Source: Liolophura sinensis (taxonomy: Eukaryota; Mollusca; Polyplacophora; Chitonida; Chitonidae). Taken from it: a stretch of DNA of 64,000 nt. Numbering within the stretch: the stretch's first letter is position 1; every line of letters begins with the position of its first letter. Shown one piece after another: positions 23,010 through 36,400 of the stretch. Under the pieces are notes generated by a model. The model did no database searches, was not told the DNA's origin, and worked only from the letters and a program-made list of their open reading frames with translations. A program made the position numbers and the translations under genes. The DNA lies in assembly GCF_032854445.1 (NCBI RefSeq), contig NC_088295.1:4964501-5028500 (forward strand), written 5' to 3'.

Positions 23010-24850
23010 TGAGCATTGTTAAAGCCGTGTGTCAATCACAGGCATTTCTTCTGCCTTCAGGTGTGCAGAAGAAAAAATAACTCCATGTGTGCCATTTCAT
23101 ATTATTACACGCAAGACCCTCTCCCTCCCCCCTCCATGCCCCCTTACTTACAGGTTAATTAGCCAATGCTAATTAAGGCACATGTATTTGGGGATTAGTA
23201 TGCCCTAAGCGGTTGTCTAAGCTGCATCAGTATGAACTTCAGTATTTCTGGTAAGGTTTAAATAATACAGGCATAATACACAACCCACCCAAATATGACT
23301 GAGCAGAGCTGTTATATTGTGTGTGACAGGGAGATAACTGGTGATTACAATACTATCTGTTTCTTATAAAACGTTACCACTTGTCTATGCTGTGTGATGG
23401 ACTCGTAGCTAAGGGTGCATGCTGCAAGTCATTCAGGAATACAGGTATGCGCAGCTACAAAGTGCAATTATTGCTGTTTACTAGTTGCCTTTATTGTGTT
23501 ACATTATTTTTATAAACTGGGACCAATACTTTTTCACTTCTGTACAATTATGCCTTTTTTTTTCTTTTTTTTTTGCCTGTGTTAACTACATGTAATGTGG
23601 TTTTAAATGCTTTATGAACTTTTCTTAGGAGTTTATGAATGAAATGTTATCACAGACTTTCGTTGTTCCTTGATAGTGAAAACAACACCACAGGTGTTGA
23701 CATTTAAACAATTAGTATGAAAAGTCTAACTACCTAGCACCAACTGTGGTGTAATAGTATGTTTGGTAAATTAAACTGTTTTAGTGGTATGCTAATGACA
23801 TGTGGGAATAAAGGCATAGTTTTAGGCCTAGGTATGATTGCTTCTTGCACATACAAGTCTATTAGGGAAACAGGAGCTCTGTTGCCATAGGAATACTCAT
23901 GTAATTTTCTTTCTGCACTTTTGTGCATTTTTTCTAGTCTTGTTTTATTTATACTTTAATTGATATCCATAAGCATAATATTGTTATACATGTATGTGTA
24001 TATATACACAATCATTATTTTGGGGTTTTTATCTCATTACAGGTACATTTACAGCTGCATGTACATGAATATCACTTCTCACATTTCAAAATTATTTTCT
24101 GGAGCTTTTGCCACTTAAGTGTATTAATGCAAGTATCAGTGTATAAATTATGTTTCATTTAATGGAGATCTTAAGGGAGACATATGTTTGTGGTAAGCTG
24201 AACACATTCGTTGTTCGTATTAGTTGAGGACTATTTTATCAAGATGTAGTTGTTAATGGTTTTAATACTAACACATATCACTGGTTTCAGATGACTTCAC
24301 ACAGCTAGTGCAGACTAGTTGTAGTTGTTGACACGTACAGAGGGGTCTACAGCTAGAGTAAGCGTGTGCAATTCACAGGATCCTAATGATGATTATATAC
24401 TTACAATACAGCAGGGTCATGATAGTTTGGTAGAAATAAAGAATGTGAACCATTATTTGTTCCCGTAAGCTGGAAACAAAATTGATCAACTAAGCATATC
24501 TGATATGGGGAGAGAAGTGATTTATTTATACCCTACCATAAGCTGAATTTCCATGGTGGTCAACAAAAGATGGCATGAATCAAACAACAAAACATTAGTT
24601 GTTATTGTCTCTTAATTAGATCTCTAACAATTCATGAACACAAGAGTGACATGAACCCACCAGACTTATCAAGTCTCTTTGTAAATAAAGCAGCAGAAAT
24701 CCTCCGCATGGTTTGGTCTCAGTACTTGTTACTGTATCCTGCTGTGACTTCACCTACATGTACATAACAGTAGTCACAGGTACAGGTCGATGGATTGAAT
24801 GAAAGACTGGTTTCTGTTAAATGACACACTCAAGAATTTTTCCCTTATAC
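23010..24850. other. Intergenic DNA, nothing recognised
   Basis: AT-rich sequence with poly-T runs (about 23560) and no supported gene. Confidence 0.45.
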
Positions 24851-24854
24851 AGTT

Positions 24855-27800
24855 GCAGCCAGTTTTATGAATGGAGGAACATGGAGGAACTGATAAACTT
24901 TCCCACCTATGATGGACCGTGATAGGGGAAGAGATAGGTCTATAAATATGCAGTGTGAGGCAGTTTTATGAATGGAGGAACTAATGATCTTTCCCAGGTA
25001 TGATGAACTGTGATAGGGGAAGAGATAGGTCTATAAATATGCAGTGTGAGGCAGTTTTATGAATGGAGGAATTAATGATCTTTCCCAGGTATGATGAACT
25101 GTGATAGGGGAAGAGATAGGTCTATAAATATGCAGTGTGAGGCAGTTTTATGAATGGAGGAACTGATAAACTTTCCCAGGTATGATGGACCGTGATAGGG
25201 GAAGAGATAGGTCTATAAATATGCAGTGCGAGGCAGTTTTATGAATGGAGGAACTGATGATCTTTCCCAGGTATGATGAACCATGATGGGGAAGAGTTGG
25301 GTCTATAAATATGCTGTGCGAGGCAGTTTTATGAATGGAGGAACTAATGATCTTTCCATTGTATGATGAACCGTGATAGGGGAAGAGATGGGTCTATAAA
25401 TATGCTGTGTGAGGCAGTTATACGAATGGAGGAACTAATGATCTTTCCCTTGTATGATGAACCGTGATAGGGGAAGAGATGGGTCTATAAATATGCTGTG
25501 CGAGGCAGTTATATGAATGGAGGAACATGGAGGAACTGATGAACTTTCCCAGGTATGATGGACCGTGATGGGGAAGAGATGGGTCTATAAATATGCTGTG
25601 CAAGGCAGTTTTATGGTCAGGGGAACATGGAGGAACTGATGAACTTTCCCAGGTATGATGAACCGTGATAGGGGAAGAGATAGGTCTATATATATGCTGT
25701 GCGAGACAGTTTTATGAATGGAGGAACTAATGATCTTTCTCTTGTATAATGAACCGTGGTAAGGGAAGAGATGGATCTATACATATGCTGTGCGAGACAG
25801 TTTTATGAATGGAGGAACTAATGATCTTTCCCTTGTATAATGAACCGTGATAGGGGAAGAGATGGGTCTATACATATGCTGTGCGAGACAGTTTTATGAA
25901 TGGAGGAACTAATGATCTTTCCCTTGTATAATGAACCGTGATAGGGGAAGAGATGGGTCTATAAATATGCTGTGCAAGGCAGTTTTATGAATGGAGGAAC
26001 TAATGATCTTTCCCTTGTATAATGAACCGTGATAGGGGAAGAGATGGGTCTATAAATATGCTGTGTGAGACAGTTTTATGATTGGAGGATCTAATGATCT
26101 TTCCCTTGTATGATGAACCATGATAGGGGGAAAATATGGGTCTATAAATATGCTGTGCAAGGCAGTTTTATGGTCGGGGGAACATGGAGGAACTGATGAA
26201 CTTTCCCAGGTATGATGAACCGTGATGGGGAAGAGATGGGTCTGTACATATGCTGTGCGAGGCAGTTTTATGAATGGAGGAACTAATGATCTTTCCCTTG
26301 TATAATGAACCGTGATAGGGGAAGAGATGGGTCTATAAATATGCTGTGCGAGGCAGTTTTATGAATGGAGGAACTAATGATCTTTCCCTTGTATGATGAA
26401 CCATGATAGGGGAAGAGATGGGTCTATAAATATGCTGTGCGAGGCAGTTTTATGGTCAGGGGAACATGAAGGAACTGATGAACTTTCCCAGGTATGATGA
26501 ACCATGATAGAGGAAGAGATGGGTCTATAAATATGCTGTGCGAGGCAGTTTTATGAATGGAGGAACTAATGATCTTTCCCTTGTATGATGAACCATGATA
26601 GGGGAAGAGATGGGTCTATAAATATGCTGTGCGAGGCAGTTTTATGGTCAGGAGAACATGGAGGAACTGATGAACTTTCCCAGGTATGATGAACCATGAT
26701 AGGGGAAGAGATGGGTCTATAAATATGCTGTGCAAGGCAGTTTTATGGTCAGGGGAACATGGAGGAACTGATGAACTTTCCCAGGTATGATGAACTGTGA
26801 TGGGGAAGAGATGGGTCTATAAATATGCTGTGCAAGGCAGTTTTATGGTCAGGGGAACATGGAGGAACTGATGAACTTTCCCAGGTATGATGAACCGTGA
26901 TAGGGGAAGAGATAGGTCTATAAATATGCAGTGCGAGGCAGTTTTATGAATGGAGGAACTAATGATCTTTCCCTTGTATAATGAACCATGATAGGGGAAG
27001 AGATGGGTCTATATATATGCTGTGCGAGACAGTTTTATGAATGGAGGAACTAATGATCTTTCCCTTGTATAATGAACCGTGATAAGGGAAGAGATGGATC
27101 TATACATATGCTGTGCGAGACAGTTTTATGAATGGAGGAACTAATGATCTTTCCCTTGTATAATGAACCGTGATAGGGGAAGAGATGGGTCTATACATAT
27201 GCTGTGCGAGACAGTTTTATGAATGGAGGAACCAAAGATCTTTCCCTTGTATAATGAACTGTGATAGGGGAAGAGATGGGTCTATAAATATGCTGTGCAA
27301 GGCAGTTTTATGAATGGAGGAACTAATGATCTTTCCCTTGTATAATGAACCGTGATAGGGGAAGAGATGGGTCTATAAATATGCTGTGTGAGACAGTTTT
27401 ATGAATGGAGGAACTAATGATCTTTCCCTTGTATAATGAACCGTGATAGGGGAAGAGATGGGTCTATAAATATGCTGTGCGAGGCAGTTTTATGAATGGA
27501 GGAACTAATGATCTTTCCCTTGTATGATGAACCATGATAGGGGAAGAGATGGGTCTATCAATATGCTGTGCGAGGCAGTTTTATGGTCAGGGGAACATGA
27601 AGGAACTGATGAACTTTCCCAGGTATGATGAACCGTGATGGGGAAGAGATGGGTCTGTACATATGCTGTGCGAGGCAGTTTTATGATTGGAGGATCTAAT
27701 GATCTTTCCCTTGTATGATGAACCATGATAGGGGAAAATATGGGTCTATAAATATGCTGTGCAAGGCAGTTTTATGGTCGGGGGAACATGGAGGAACTGA

Positions 27801-28495
27801 TGAACTTTCCCAGGTATGATGAACCGTGATGGGGAAGAGATGGGTCTGTACATATGCTGTGCGAGGCAGTTTTATGAATGGAGGAACTATTGATCTTTCC
27901 CTTGTATGATGAACCGTGATAGGGGAAGAGATGGGTCTATAAATATGCTGTGTGAGGCAGTTTTATGAATGGAGGAACTGATGAACTTTCCCAGGTATGA
28001 TGAACCGTAATGGGGAAGAGATGGGTCTATAAATATGCTGTGCGAGGCAGTTTTATGAATGGAGGAACTAATGATCTTTCCCAGGTATGATGAACCGTGA
28101 TAGGGGAAGAGATGGGTCTATAAATATGCTGTGCGAGGCAGTTTTATGAATGGAGGAACTAATGATCTTTCCCAGGTATGATGAACTGTGATAGGGGAAG
28201 AGATGGGTCTATACATATGCTGTGCGAGACAGTTTTATGAATGGAGGAACTGATGAACTTTCCCTTGTATGATGAACCGTGATAGGGGAAGAGATGGGTC
28301 TATAAATATGCTGTGCAAGGCAGTTTTATGAATGGAGGAATTAATGATCTTTCCCAGGTATGATGAACCATGATAGAGGAAGAGATGGGTCTATAAATAT
28401 GCTGTGCGAGGCAGTTTTATGGTCAGGGGAACATGGAGGAACTGATGAACTTTCCCAGGTATGATGAACCGTGATGGGGGAAGAGATGGGTCTAC
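24855..28495. repeat. Large satellite, about 91-bp unit x about 40, with a TATA-like word in each copy
   Basis: 3.6 kb of units containing GAGGCAGTTTTATGAATGGA, GGAACTAATGATCTTTCCCT, TGTATGATGAACCGTGATAG, GGGAAGAGATGGG and TCTATAAATATGCTGTGCGA. A second, longer unit type with GGTCAGGGGAACATGGAGGA and CTTTCCCAGG is interspersed, giving higher-order order. It stops at 28495 inside a unit. Confidence 0.96.
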
Positions 28496-28802
28496 AGTTT
28501 GAACCCATACGATAAGGTGGGTATGTATGGAGTCAGATACTGATTATGTATACTGAGCTATTTGATCTGAGCTGAACACCTTGCTCTAGAATGTTTTAGT
28601 TTTCATCAGCAGTGTGCCACCAGTCTTTGGCAAGTGACTAACTTTCCCTCAGATTTTCACCTGTATGCCATGACCTGCCAGATAAAGGCCCAGGAAGAGT
28701 GCAGGCAGGCATATCCAAGCTAGGATAGGACTGAACCAACACACTGAACTTAAGCAAGCATGTGAACTGCATGATCATGATTTGCACCTTGACAAAAGGA
28801 TT

Positions 28803-28942
28803 TATTTATTTATTTCATTGGTGTTTTACGCCATACTTGAGAATATTTCACTTATATGACTGGGACAGCATTGTGGTGGGAGGAAACCGGGCAGAGCCCG
28901 CAGGGAAACCCATGACCATCTGCAGGTTGCTGTCAGACTTGA
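28803..28942 (-). mobile_element. SINE 3' fragment, minus orientation
   Basis: Reverse complement matches the 58005 family: AAATAAATAAA tail side, TGAAATATTCTCAAGTATGG, CCACCACAATGCTG and GCAACCTGCAGATGG. Confidence 0.82.
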
Positions 28943-29214
28943 CAAAAGGCAGCCAATAATTAATCTAAGCAGGAAAGGGAGGAGGTAATTCCATCTGTCT
29001 AAATGGAGGAAGGATGCATGTCCCAACCCTACATTAAATCCCATGTATTTGGTGACAATATATACTACTACAACAATCATTGGGTTTTTTAATGTTTATT
29101 ATCTTAAAAAATCAGGAATGTAAACTTAGCTGAACATTCAGAACACTTCAGAGCTCAGCTTTCATACATTTGCAATATCTGTATATTCAGAAAAGAACAC
29201 TAAATAACACTACT

Positions 29215-29845
29215 AACTGGGCAAAACAAACACTAAAGCGACATTACAGACCTTTCAGTACTAAGACATACAGGTAGGAGAGGGAACACAGAGTACACTG
29301 AAGCAAAATTAAACACCTTTCAGCACTAACACAAACAGGTAGCTGAGGGAACAGAAACACTGAAGCAGGACTACAGGCCATTTGGCACTAATGCAAACAG
29401 GTAACGGAATGCAGAGAGCACTAAAGCAAAACTACAGATTTTTCAGCACTAACAACAGGTAACGGGGAACACAAACAGTAATGTAGCACTACAGACTTTT
29501 AAGCACTAAGACAAAGCAGGAACAGAGAGAAACATTGAAGTAGAACTACAGACATTTCAGCACTAACACAAACAGGTAGCAGAGGGAACAGAAACACTGA
29601 AGCAGGACTACAGGCCATTTGGCACTAATGCTAACAGGTAACGGAATGCAGAGAGCACTAAAGCAAAACTACAGACTTTTCAGCACTAACAACAGGTAAC
29701 GGGGAACACAAACAGTAATGTAGCACTACAGACTTTTAAGCACTAAGACAAAGCAGGAACAGAGAGAAGCATTGAAGTAGAACTACAGACATTTCAGCAC
29801 TAACACAAACAGGTAGCAGAGGGAACAGAAAAATACTGAAGCAGC
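29215..29845. repeat. About 60-bp tandem repeat with about 240-bp higher-order unit
   Basis: Units share ACTACAGACxTTTCAGCACTAA and AACAGGTAxCxGxGGAACA. The block 29341-29580 recurs almost unchanged at 29583-29825, so four-unit blocks were duplicated. Confidence 0.9.
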
Positions 29846-29849
29846 ATTG

Positions 29850-32800
29850 TAGATTTAATGGATGCATGGAGTTTTACATACATCTAAGGTTGCACCAATA
29901 GAGAGTTCATCATCAATAGAAACACATGTATATTCACCAAATAAGGAATACAGAAATGTTATTAAAGCAGTTTTATGGTTGGAGGAACATGGCATCCAAC
30001 ACCTGAATATTAAGCCAAGTCAGTCTCGGATGCGCCCCAGTAGGTTATAATGACATACATGTTACAGTCATGTACCTGTAGGGACAAGAAGGCCAAAGGC
30101 TAGACTGCTCCAATCTATCATTCACTAAAGTAGACTAGGAACAAAATTTATCAGAATTGCAAATCGAAGAAAATACTTTTTTTTTTTTTGCTAGTTTTCA
30201 CTCTTTCTTCACTTTTCTCATATTTAATACATTACTTCTCACCTCACCCCAACCACTTTTGTGTTTGGGTGTGTGCTTGATGGAACACTCAATGGCCTAT
30301 TTCTCTAATCTTCTTGCATGCTGAAGGGAAACTCTGAAGGCAATTTATCCACCTCAATTTTTGGATCATGTTAATAATTAATGCTTTGGTGGGCTTATCA
30401 ACATCATGCTTCACATAAAGTATATTTCCCTAGTTTAGCCACAGTAATGCCCTCAACATACATATAAATATCAGTTGAATATGACATGGTTGAAGAAAAA
30501 GCCCGGCATCAGGTACAATCTAATACCCTGAACTTGCTTTTACAAGCACATCATAGCTGCACACATCCACATGAATAACAGGTTAAAGAAAAAATACAGT
30601 ATACATATAAATGAAACTTTCACTCCGTTTCCACTGGAACATGCAATACTGGTACCAAACATTAGCTAATACTGGTAAGGTCACATCTGGACATACATAT
30701 GTATAGGTATGATTTTATAAATCTACAATCCTACAGAGATGTACAGCCCACATGGATTAAACTCAAGAGATTATTATATTATCAGTCACGATCACAATCG
30801 CACAGAGCTCTACAGCTTAAGTGGATTAAGCTCAGAGATGGATATATTATACGGTACTCGGTCACTATCACAATTTCAGAGAGCTCTACAGCTACCAGGG
30901 ATTAAACTCAGAGATTAATATAATACCACACTCAACGACAGAAACAATCCAGTTAATTAATATAACTGTAACCAGTTAGCAAACACTGAAGAGGCTGGCC
31001 ACTCATCATTTTCTATCATGCTGGCAAGAAAACCGACAAAAAACATGATGTACTACACATCTGTGAGACATCTCATTATTACGCCTCATAATCATCTGAA
31101 TCTACCTGTACCTGAACAACTGAGCACCTAAACGTACAAAGGAGTCCATGATCAATTCTCGGATCAAATCTGCCTGGCTACAAATCATTTAGCGGTAATA
31201 CATTAAGTACAGTCACTAGCAAGCCTTTATGATTTTCTTTCTCCCAACACATTTTAAAAGCATAATAAGTCTTGATATGTTTTACACCTCCTTTTACAAT
31301 ACATCCGCGCTATATTAATTCAGCAATGAAGTAGCGTATGCCTATCTATGATTTATACAGAATCTCCACCATTTACAAATTCTTTGTAAACATTTGTATT
31401 ATCTTACATGTGCATTAATCCATAATCACAGACAAATCAGTTACAATGCTGTGAAAGCCAAATTACTACATTGCTAATGCAAAGTAAAAGCATTCTCTAG
31501 TATTTACACTAAGTAGTAAAAGATTGTCTCAGCACACTGTATGTATATAAAGTGTGAAGGTCAACCTTCATAACGTTACACGGTACACAAACAACAAAAT
31601 TATTGCATGACAAGCCAACCCAATCATCTTTACATACACCAGTGTGTGTATAACTTAGTCTGTAACTAGGAATGTCACTGGTTGTTATTCATCACACCAA
31701 ATATGCATATAGAAACAATAAAAGAATTGATATTTACATGTACCCCTACTAAACCTGTGTGTGCATGACATTCTGCCATTCTATGACATGAAAGAAGGAC
31801 AAGTAAGCCTCCCACAGGATGCAAAGACAATAATGCAAACACAGCCAACTTTACTACATTACCTGCTGCTCATTGCAAGATGTCCATTAAATAGGAAAAA
31901 ATATGAGGTAAAAAAAGGAGGACTTTCAGATGATCAAACAATATCACATCTAATATTCAACAATATGGTTACTGTTACAAATGATGTAACAACTCTTGAA
32001 AGTAGGCTACAAACAAACAACAGTAATTTTTTGTTCAAATAATTATACACCATTTATTAAAAGTCACATTCTTTGTGTAAAAAGCAGAAAAAAACAAAAC
32101 AAGAACAAAATAACAGCTTCAATATGTGTTTTCTGTAAGTGAAAGTTAATTCCTCAACATCCTACTTGATAATAGTCTTGTATGTACACGTAGTGTTAAT
32201 GGACCTGACTAAACACAAGAACACAAAGATATGTGAATACAATAACACATTAACAGTATTTAGACTTTTGGTCATCAGGAATGTCACATGTACCTGGTCC
32301 ACATCAACTTCACATTTCAGTTTACTTATACATCTACTTTATTTCAAATTCTAGGAGAGAACTGTCACTGTCTATTACACAGGTTTCAAGCTACAATGAA
32401 ATGCAGCCAAAGCTACATGTAGCTAGTTTGAGGAGCCAGAGGTACTTGAGTGAGCATTGTGAAGATGCCCATATATTAACAGTTCAGAAGGTGCTCAGTT
32501 TGTTTACACTATTTCATGACAAAAATGCACCACATGATTTTATAACTCATTGTTCTCAAAACATTTTCATGACAAAGCTTTCGCTGAATACTGGAACATA
32601 GAGACCACACCAGCAGGTGCAGACTTGGGGGGATTTGCCATGGTTTTCACATAAGAGCCATAATACCCCCGTAGATTGAGTCCAAGCACTCATATCATGA
32701 TAATCAGAACAGATGTCCAAGTCTAAAAGATTCAGCGAACACATGCAATTGTATTGCATAAATACAGGTACTATAGAGGACATTTGTATGATCATCTCAA

Positions 32801-33370
32801 TCTCAAATCATCTCAAAACAAATATGTATATATAACCTGTTTTCTTCTGCAGTTTTCAGTCAAAGTAAAGCACTATGTTAACCTTCAGAGAATATAAGGT
32901 TAGGTCTACAGGCATACATTCCTGCAAAATAGAGCTCAGATTTTCAATGTCACAAAGGTTTGTAAGCTTATCCTAGATAATAGCCTCTGTGTAAACAAAA
33001 TGACTGAAGCAGGCCACAGAGTTTGAATGAAAAACTTGTGCCATCACGATGAGTCTTGCCAAGTACATATTTAAACAAAATTCGAAACTCAAATAACAGT
33101 ACGACACATGCCGAGTAGTGAAAATAAAAGGATTTAGGAAACTGAAATGCTGGCTAACCTGATTTTTCCCTATATACGATGCCCTCTACACATACACATA
33201 GGCTACATACAGTGTATGACACTAAACACGATAGAAATGAACAATGTGCTACATGTGCCAGATTCATACCTTACCCATCTAAATTTACACTTCATTTACT
33301 TTCCACTGAATGTGGTAACTATTAAAATTCTGTTTATGTCTCTGCACCTCAGTGTCTCATCATTGTTACT
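29850..33370. other. AT-rich DNA downstream of EEF2KMT, possible 3' UTR
   Basis: No gene supported. It follows the EEF2KMT stop on the - strand. Minus-strand AATAAA words (TTTATT on +) occur at 32338-32343 and 32053-32058 and are possible polyadenylation signals. Three copies of a roughly 70-bp repeat lie at 30725-30925. Confidence 0.35.
30725..30925. repeat. Three-copy tandem repeat, about 70 bp
   Basis: Copies share GAGCTCTACAGCT, GGATTAAxCTCAGAGAT and CACTATCACAAT-type words. Confidence 0.75.
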
Positions 33371-33471
33371 TCAGGCATATATCTTCACAATCTCAATGGG
33401 AACTGATCTGTCATAATGAAAGATCCTCTCACAAGGGGGCGCCACCACTTCATACTTCAGATCTTCCTTAC
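33371..33471 (-). CDS. EEF2KMT: EEF2KMT exon 8 (C-terminus)
   Basis: Acceptor CTTACAG. The exon begins GTAAGG, itself a donor-like word. Reads KEDLKYEVVAPPCERIFHYD, then a short end IEIVKIYA and TGA (33371-33373), matching the WEVEP..LFPYEEHLEM region of the family. Confidence 0.87.
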
Positions 33472-36400
33472 CTGTAAGAGAGGGATAGCTAATATAAGCA
33501 CTGGTAATTAATGGAATGAATCACATGTTAAGAAGAAACATTTGCCATGATATGTGACCTCAATACATACTCCTTCTTAAATAAGGAGTCATAAATATGT
33601 GATTGGCCTGCTGCAAGTAAACACCATCAGCCAATTTCCAAAATAATTTTGTGAACAACACTAAACCAAAAGCAAACATGTGTGATTTGAATTATCAGGA
33701 CAATACAGTAAGTAAGGCTATATATCATAGTTTAGATTAATTATGCATGGCAATCAAAGTTAGTCAATGGATGACAAAACAAAAGTACATTACTCAGGCT
33801 AGAAACATAGATGTGCAGGTAACAACTAAATCCCTACTTTAATTCTTTGACTGAGATCTAAACGTCATCCTGAAAACACCAGGCACACCTCACCACTTAG
33901 AAACTAGACCATCCAATATGCCAGTCATATCCAGGATAACTGACAGTGAGTATGAGGTAATAAAATATAGGTATATGTCACACACTCAGTTCAGTAAACC
34001 CCAAAATTGTTCTGCTATATAACTTCCATGAATTTACAATTGGGCCACTGAGGAGCCCACTTACACCTGACTAATGAGTCCTGAAGAACAACACACTTTA
34101 CACCACAATCAGGGAAGATCCAACTTTTACACCTGAATATACAGTCCTCAGCACCACAACAGTTTAGACCACAGTCAGGGAAGATCCAACTTTTACACCT
34201 GAATATACAGTCCTCAGCACCACAACAGTTTAGACCACAGTCAGGGAAGATCCAACTTTTACACCTGAATATACAGTCCTCAGCACCACAACAGTTTAGA
34301 CCACAGTCAGGGAAGATCCAACTTTTACACCTGAATATACAGTCCTCAGCACCACAACAGTTTAGACCACGGTCAGGGAAGATCCAACTTTTACACCTGA
34401 ATATACAGTCCTCAGCACCACAACAGTTTTGACCACAGTCAGGGAAGATCCAACTTTTACACCTGAATATACAGTCCTCAGCACCACAACAGTTTTGACC
34501 ACAGTCAGGGAAGATCCAACTTTTACACCTGAATATACAGTCCTCAGCACCACAACAGTTTAGACCACAGTCAGGGAAGATCCAACTTTTACACCTGAAA
34601 AACAAGTCTGGATGACTGATTCAGGAAAGCACACATTCACAATTAAGAGTCCAAAACATTACTTTAACAAGTTTCAAAGTGAGAAACAAAATAACATATG
34701 AATATAACCTGTGTCTCCATGTATCTGTGTAAAAGAGAATGGGAAACTGTGATACAAGTACCTAACGAGTAGAGGAAATGGTCCCTGATGTCTTCACTCC
34801 TCACTGTGCAGGCCACGTAGGCCACGGGGGCGGGGGCAGTGGACAGAGTCTGGTGAGTAAGTAGTGACTTCAACAGTGGCACCAAGTCTGAGATAATCGA
34901 CGCATCATACACCAAATCTACAACACACACACATAAACTATGTCTTATGTTAGTCTAAAAGCATAATTACTTTATCTAGAATACTGTCATTCCTCCCAGA
35001 CCAAGATCTTTTAGGGAGGGACAACTCAAGGAAGTAAAATTTCTCTTATCACAACTAGCCCACCACAATTTTACATGCTCTCTGTTAAACCTGAAGGAAA
35101 ACAAGACAGTAAATGTCAGCATAAAGACTGCTAAAAACTACCACCCAAATCTTGGATGCCTCTAAAGTGAAATCAATGTGTGTTTTTGTTTTTCTCAAGA
35201 ATGTGGTTTGATTTATTTTATTAATTTGACTGGTATTTTATGTTGTATTTAACAACATTTCACTTATACAAGAGCGAACAGCACTATGGTGAGAGGGAAG
35301 TGAGCAATGCCCGATGGACAACCACCCGTCCACATTCTGACAGACCTGCATGGGAGGAAGCAAGCATGAGCTACACTTGGACTCACAGCCACGGCAATGG
35401 TGAAAGGTTCCTTCACCACTGTTCTGTGCATGCGTGCTAACAACTAGGTCACGGAGGCCGCCATCAAGAATTTGGAAGAAATTCTTGTCAAGTTTCATGT
35501 ATAACTCATTAAATACAGTGTCTGAGATGAAAAATGTTGATGACATCACTGACACCTAAAAGTGATCAATCTTAATTGAATCCAAGCATTTTAGTGCATT
35601 TTAAAGCAAAGTTTATAGTCTAAATTATAGTTTTCAGTTGTCAGTGGTCTTTACATGAGCTGTTAACTCCAGTTTTAGTTCCCTTTTACTTTGAGCTACA
35701 TACACATGTATAAGAACTGACCTGCACCAAGAATTATGTCTGCACTGAGTCTCGAGAGCAGCTCCTGGTTTGGCTGTCCCCAGTCCAGCTTAGATAAAGA
35801 CACCCTAGGATCCTTCTTCAGAGTGCCATAGGGCAGCTCTGAGTCTCTATTCCACACACCAGTACTCAGCTCAAAGTCAGCCAGGTCATTCAGCAGCTCC
35901 TGTATGATGCCCTCCTGCTCGCCAGGTGGAGGAGTGGTTGGGGACATGCACACCTCCACGATGTCCCCGAGTTCATTAATCATGGCCTCAGCATTCAAAC
36001 TGAGCTGTCGCCGGATCTTCTTCATTATGGACACATCCTTTTTTCTGGAGGGACTATGCTGACTTGTAAGGAAGCTCTTCCCATCAGCCAGGTTCAGCTC
36101 TATGTTCTTGGCCAGGAGAAAGATCACCTGTGGGTGACAGTCTGTGAAGTGGTACTGAGTGGGCTTACACTGCTTACAGATGGATATCCCTGTCAGGCCA
36201 AGCCCTGAGCCTAGCTCCAGCACTGTCCTGCAACATGTTTATTAGTGATTTTATAGGGCTTTTACCCAAGCTCTACAATATTTCACATGAAGATGGTTAG
36301 TTTACGCATGAAGGAATCTGGAGAAAGGGCCATGGTCTTATGGTCAGAGGTGCTTGCTTTTCAGTTAGTAGGGCACTCAAGGTGCGGGTTCAAATCCCGT

